Origin: Planctomycetota bacterium
Lineage (GTDB): Bacteria; Planctomycetota; E44-bin39
Length of the DNA: 64,000 nucleotides
Assembly: GCA_004376375.1 (NCBI GenBank)
Contig: SOJX01000049.1
Location: 1-64,000, forward strand
Direction of reading: 5' to 3'
The position numbers were made by a program, and so were the translations under genes. Under the pieces are notes generated by a model that worked only from the letters and a program-made list of their open reading frames with translations, had not been told where the DNA came from and did not search any database. Positions 61,140 through 64,000 of the stretch are shown here, piece by piece. Position 1 is the stretch's first letter; every line of letters begins with the position of its first letter.

Positions 61140-61703
61140 TCAGGATTTGTTTCCCCGATTATGCCGTTGTTTCGCCTTGCTGTCAAGTGTACGACCCAAT
61201 AATTTGCTTTTCCTGAACAGGGCGTGGCAGAAGGCAATTGCGAGCGCGTCAGCGGCATCGCTGGGCGAAGGGGCTTCGGGAAGCTTGAGGTGGTGTTTTA
61301 TCGCCTTCTGGACCTGTGTTTTCTGCGCGCGTCCGTTCCCCGTGGTGGCCTTTTTCACCTGGGTCGGATCGTATTCGAAGTACGGCACCCCCGCGCGGGC
61401 AGCCGTGAGAATTATTACTCCGCGTCCCTCGCCCATTGTGAACGCGCTTCGAATCGAGCGGCCAAAAAACGCTTTTTCGACCGCAATCTCGTCCGGCTTA
61501 TAAACACGTATAAGCTCCTCGAGCCGGTCGGCAAGGTGGAGAAGGCGGCGGCTGTATTCAGCCTTTCCGGGCGCCTTGATAGCTCCGTGCCTGACCCACT
61601 TGACGCCGCCCGGCCCCGCCTCCAGGATCCCGAAACCGGCGATACGCGTGCCCGGGTCGATGCCGAGAATCGTTACAGAATTCGCTTGCGGTGAATCAGC
61701 CAC
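61140..61703 (-). CDS. ruvC: Holliday junction resolvase RuvC
   Basis: RuvC cuts Holliday junctions during recombination. The 187-residue product has the catalytic acids in ILGIDPGTRIAGFG, IAVEKAFFGR and SPSDAADALAIAFCH. The GTG start at 61703 shares one base with the TAG stop of der and follows GGGGAAG, so the genes are coupled. RuvA and RuvB are not in the window. Confidence 0.93.
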   Translation of the reverse strand: MADSPQANSVTILGIDPGTRIAGFGILEAGPGGVKWVRHGAIKAPGKAEYSRRLLHLADRLEELIRVYKPDEIAVEKAFFGRSIRSAFTMGEGRGVIILTAARAGVPYFEYDPTQVKKATTGNGRAQKTQVQKAIKHHLKLPEAPSPSDAADALAIAFCHALFRKSKLLGRTLDSKAKQRHNRGNKS

Positions 61704-63037
61704 TATTTCTTCCCCTGTTCAAAGAATGACGTTCGCTCGCGCATGATGAGTTTCAGCGGCACTTCTGCAAACGGGAGTGATTTGCGGAGCGCATTTTCCA
61801 CGTAGCGTATATAATCCGGCGAGAAAAACTCGGGCTTATTGACGAACATAACGATTGTCGGCGGATGCACGTCGACCTGCGATGCAAAATATATTTTCGG
61901 CAGAGCCGTGCCGCGCGACCTGGGCGAGCGTTTGCGAAGAGCGTCCTGAAGCACCTGGTTCACTTTTGCAGTGGGCGCGCGGGTCCCGGCCTGTTTGTAC
62001 AATTCTTCTGCCAGGCCGATCGTGCCCCGGACCCCTTCTCCGGTCATCGCCGACATGAAGGCCAGCGGCACGAAATCGAACCCGCTGAGATGATGCGCGA
62101 TGTATTCCTCGTATGCTTCGGTTCCGGCGTGTTTTGCCAGGTCCCACTTGTTGACGCCGAGCACAAGCGGTTTCTTTTCCCCGAGCACGAAGCGCGCGAT
62201 TTTCTTGTCGGTGGCCGAGATGTCGGCAGCAGCGTCGATAAGCAGAAGACATACGTCTGCGCGCCTGATTGCCGCCTCGGTGCGGACCCGGCTGTAGCGC
62301 TCGATTGCATCTTTCATGCGTGCCCGTTTGCGCAGGCCCGCGGTGTCAATTGCGATGAAAACCTGCCCCGCCCGCTCGAAACGAACGTCCACGGAGTCGC
62401 GCGTGGTGCCCGGAACCTCCGAAACGATTACCCTGTCCTCACCGGCAAGCGTATTAATCAGTGTTGATTTTCCGACGTTGCGCTTGCCGACCACGGCGAG
62501 GCGCATGACCGCTTCAAGGGGTTCATCACGCCCTTCGATGTTTCCAAGGTGCTCAGAGAGGGCCTGAAGCAGCTCAAGGCGGCCTTTACGGCCCTTTGCG
62601 GACACGGGCATCGCTTCGCCGAGGCCAAGCTCGAAGAACTCCACGGCGGCTTCGGCCAGTCTGGGAGTATCGGCCTTGTTGGCGCAGAAGACGACGGGTT
62701 TCAGCAGGCGGCGAAGGCGGTTCGCCACCCGCCGGTCAAGCGGCGTTATCCCGTCGCGCGCGTCTACAAGGAAGCATATTAGGTCCGCGCTTCTGAGCGC
62801 TGTTTCGATCTGCGCTTCGATATGGTCTTCCAGAGATTCGCTGTCAACCACTCCCAGGCCGCCGGTGTCGACCAGCTCGAATCTGAGGTCTTCTTCCTCG
62901 ATAACGGTGCTTATTCTATCGCGGGTTACGCCGGCCGTCGGCTCGACGATGGCAATGCGGCGCCGTGCAAGAAAATTGAACAGCGTCGATTTCCCGACGT
63001 TCGGGCGGCCTACTATGACAACGGTAGGAAGAGGCAT
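61703..63037 (-). CDS. der: Ribosome-assembly GTPase Der (EngA)
   Basis: Der is a double-GTPase needed for 50S ribosome maturation. Both GTPase domains are complete: GRPNVGKST, DTGG and NKAD in the first, GKRNVGKST, DTAGLRKR and NKWD in the second, followed by the KH-like C-terminal domain. The length of 444 residues is normal. A terminator at 63111-63134 separates it from the upstream gene, and it leads the der-ruvC-purC run. Confidence 0.97.
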   Translation of the reverse strand: MPLPTVVIVGRPNVGKSTLFNFLARRRIAIVEPTAGVTRDRISTVIEEEDLRFELVDTGGLGVVDSESLEDHIEAQIETALRSADLICFLVDARDGITPLDRRVANRLRRLLKPVVFCANKADTPRLAEAAVEFFELGLGEAMPVSAKGRKGRLELLQALSEHLGNIEGRDEPLEAVMRLAVVGKRNVGKSTLINTLAGEDRVIVSEVPGTTRDSVDVRFERAGQVFIAIDTAGLRKRARMKDAIERYSRVRTEAAIRRADVCLLLIDAAADISATDKKIARFVLGEKKPLVLGVNKWDLAKHAGTEAYEEYIAHHLSGFDFVPLAFMSAMTGEGVRGTIGLAEELYKQAGTRAPTAKVNQVLQDALRKRSPRSRGTALPKIYFASQVDVHPPTIVMFVNKPEFFSPDYIRYVENALRKSLPFAEVPLKLIMRERTSFFEQGKK

Positions 63038-63110
63038 TGCAGAGTTTCTCTAACAAGTAACCCGTGCCTGGCATACAGAGGTTATCATTTATGGGAAGGG
63101 CATGGAAATA

Positions 63111-63134
63111 AAAAAACTCCCCGTGCGGGGAGTT
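63111..63134. terminator. Bidirectional terminator
   Basis: ACTCCCC-GTGC-GGGGAGT with an A tract before and a T tract after on either strand. On the minus strand it ends the transcript of the Lys/Glu-rich membrane protein gene. Confidence 0.85.
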
Positions 63135-63177
63135 TTTGTTTTTGCAGCGAAGGGCGCCCGGAGATACTTCCCGGCGC

Positions 63178-64000
63178 CTAGTCCTCTTTTTTCTTCCGCT
63201 TGGACGCGCGACCGCCCTTCTTCCTGACGCTTTTCTTCTTCGCTTTATCCTCTTTCTCTTCTTCCTCAGGTTCTTCCTTGGATTCTTCCTCTTTTTTCTT
63301 CTCTCCTTTCTTCTCTTTTTCCTTATCTTCTTTCTTCTTTTTTTTCTTCTCTTCTTTCTTCCCGGCCTCTTCCTTCTTCTCATCCTTGCCGAGCTTTTCG
63401 AAGGAGAAATAGGCGTCTTCCTCCTCGCCTTCGTCGAGGTATACTTCCTCGAGGCGGTCGCCGTCTACGTCCTTACGGAGCAGGAAGTAGGCTACCGTCT
63501 GCGAGCCGATCCAGTAAGCGACGACATACGCTATGATAAGGTAAAAAGCGATGAAATACATGATCTTTACGACAATGGCCAACAGGTAAATCGTGGCAGT
63601 CGGTTTGCCGTATATCCCCCATTTCTTCAGCGCGATCGCATTTTTCATTTGCTTTATTTCATTGTTTATTTGGTCCTTATCCCTGGCCTTGGCGAGCAGG
63701 ACGTTCGGGTCACCCTTATCTTTATCTTTATACTCGTCGTCGAGCTTTGCCAATTGCTCGTACTGATTATCAAGGTCATCGTACATCTGCTCGAGCTCTT
63801 TTTTCATATCTTCGTAGTCTTTATCCGTAAAGTTTTTCCCTTCTTTGTCCTGCCATGGTTTTGAAAGCTGTTTCGTAATCTCCCATTTGTCGACATCCTC
63901 AATAAACGCACGCGGGCCCACGATAAACTTCTGCGGCGTTCCATATGGGCCCGGCTGTTCGTATTCACCGCCCCACTTCGGCCCCATGCCGATGCCGACG
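63178..64000 (-). CDS. Membrane protein with Lys/Glu-rich tail (5' end outside the window)
   Basis: From the first ATG seen (63987) 269 codons are open, and the frame continues to the window edge, so the true start may lie beyond. The protein has a helical acidic/basic part, two hydrophobic segments around residues 130-175 (TIYLLAIVVKIMYFIAFYLI, then AYVVAYWIGSQTVAYFLL), and a long C-terminal low-complexity tail of Lys and Glu. A similar Lys/Glu/Asp tail ends the selenoprotein at 12642. I do not recognise a family. Confidence 0.6.
   Translation of the reverse strand, partial: VGIGMGPKWGGEYEQPGPYGTPQKFIVGPRAFIEDVDKWEITKQLSKPWQDKEGKNFTDKDYEDMKKELEQMYDDLDNQYEQLAKLDDEYKDKDKGDPNVLLAKARDKDQINNEIKQMKNAIALKKWGIYGKPTATIYLLAIVVKIMYFIAFYLIIAYVVAYWIGSQTVAYFLLRKDVDGDRLEEVYLDEGEEEDAYFSFEKLGKDEKKEEAGKKEEKKKKKKEDKEKEKKGEKKKEEESKEEPEEEEKEDKAKKKSVRKKGGRASKRKKKED

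Overview
The window looks like part of the chromosome of an uncultured, high-GC, Gram-negative bacterium, most likely Planctomycetota or a PVC-type relative. The evidence is a secreted beta-barrel protein ending in Phe, many lipoprotein signal peptides, large transmembrane Ser/Thr kinases with TPR, HEAT and concanavalin-like output domains, PilZ proteins, and a chromosome littered with short intergenic repeats. This assignment is inference. I see no rRNA, tRNA, CRISPR array, phage or complete insertion sequence.

Layout. 1-5 kb: TPR and HEAT proteins and a DUF4038-like lipoprotein. 5-6.5 kb: a small AT-rich accessory patch (orphan hicB, PD-(D/E)XK-like nuclease) with palindromes and a QueH-like remnant. 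6.5-12.4 kb: yidC-mnmE-TPR-queH operon on the minus strand. 12.6-13.6 kb: pilZ and a secreted thioredoxin-fold gene whose redox motif is encoded with two in-frame UGA codons. 13.7-21 kb: an AmmeMemoRadiSam locus, with a membrane Memo-AMMECR1 protein divergent from a DsbD/FMN/ferredoxin membrane protein, a radical SAM protein and a spermidine-synthase-like membrane protein. 21-34 kb: M23 peptidase, an unknown lipoprotein operon, truA, a phosphoesterase, asd, mogA, MOSC, comM, and a second Memo protein with a HEAT lipoprotein. 34-41.7 kb: arsC, cytochrome c, pilZ, fhs, porin, rmuC. 41.9-54.1 kb: a five-gene plus-strand signalling cluster with two kinases. 54.5-64 kb: a lipoprotein, a third kinase, and der-ruvC-purC on the minus strand.

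The strongest observation is the thioredoxin-like gene at 12642-13199. UGA codons fall exactly at both cysteine positions of a CxxC motif. A hairpin with a G-containing apical loop follows at bacterial-SECIS distance from both. I interpret it as a periplasmic selenoprotein with a UxxU motif.

A second theme is a family of degenerate 7-mer or 8-mer tandem arrays at gene edges. Four are self-inverted, three provide an SD-like site and ATG for the following gene, and two inverted arrays flank a four-helix-bundle (S23) gene as if it were a cassette. Two ORFs (MOSC and PurC) run in frame into a second protein that keeps its own strong ribosome binding site and ATG.
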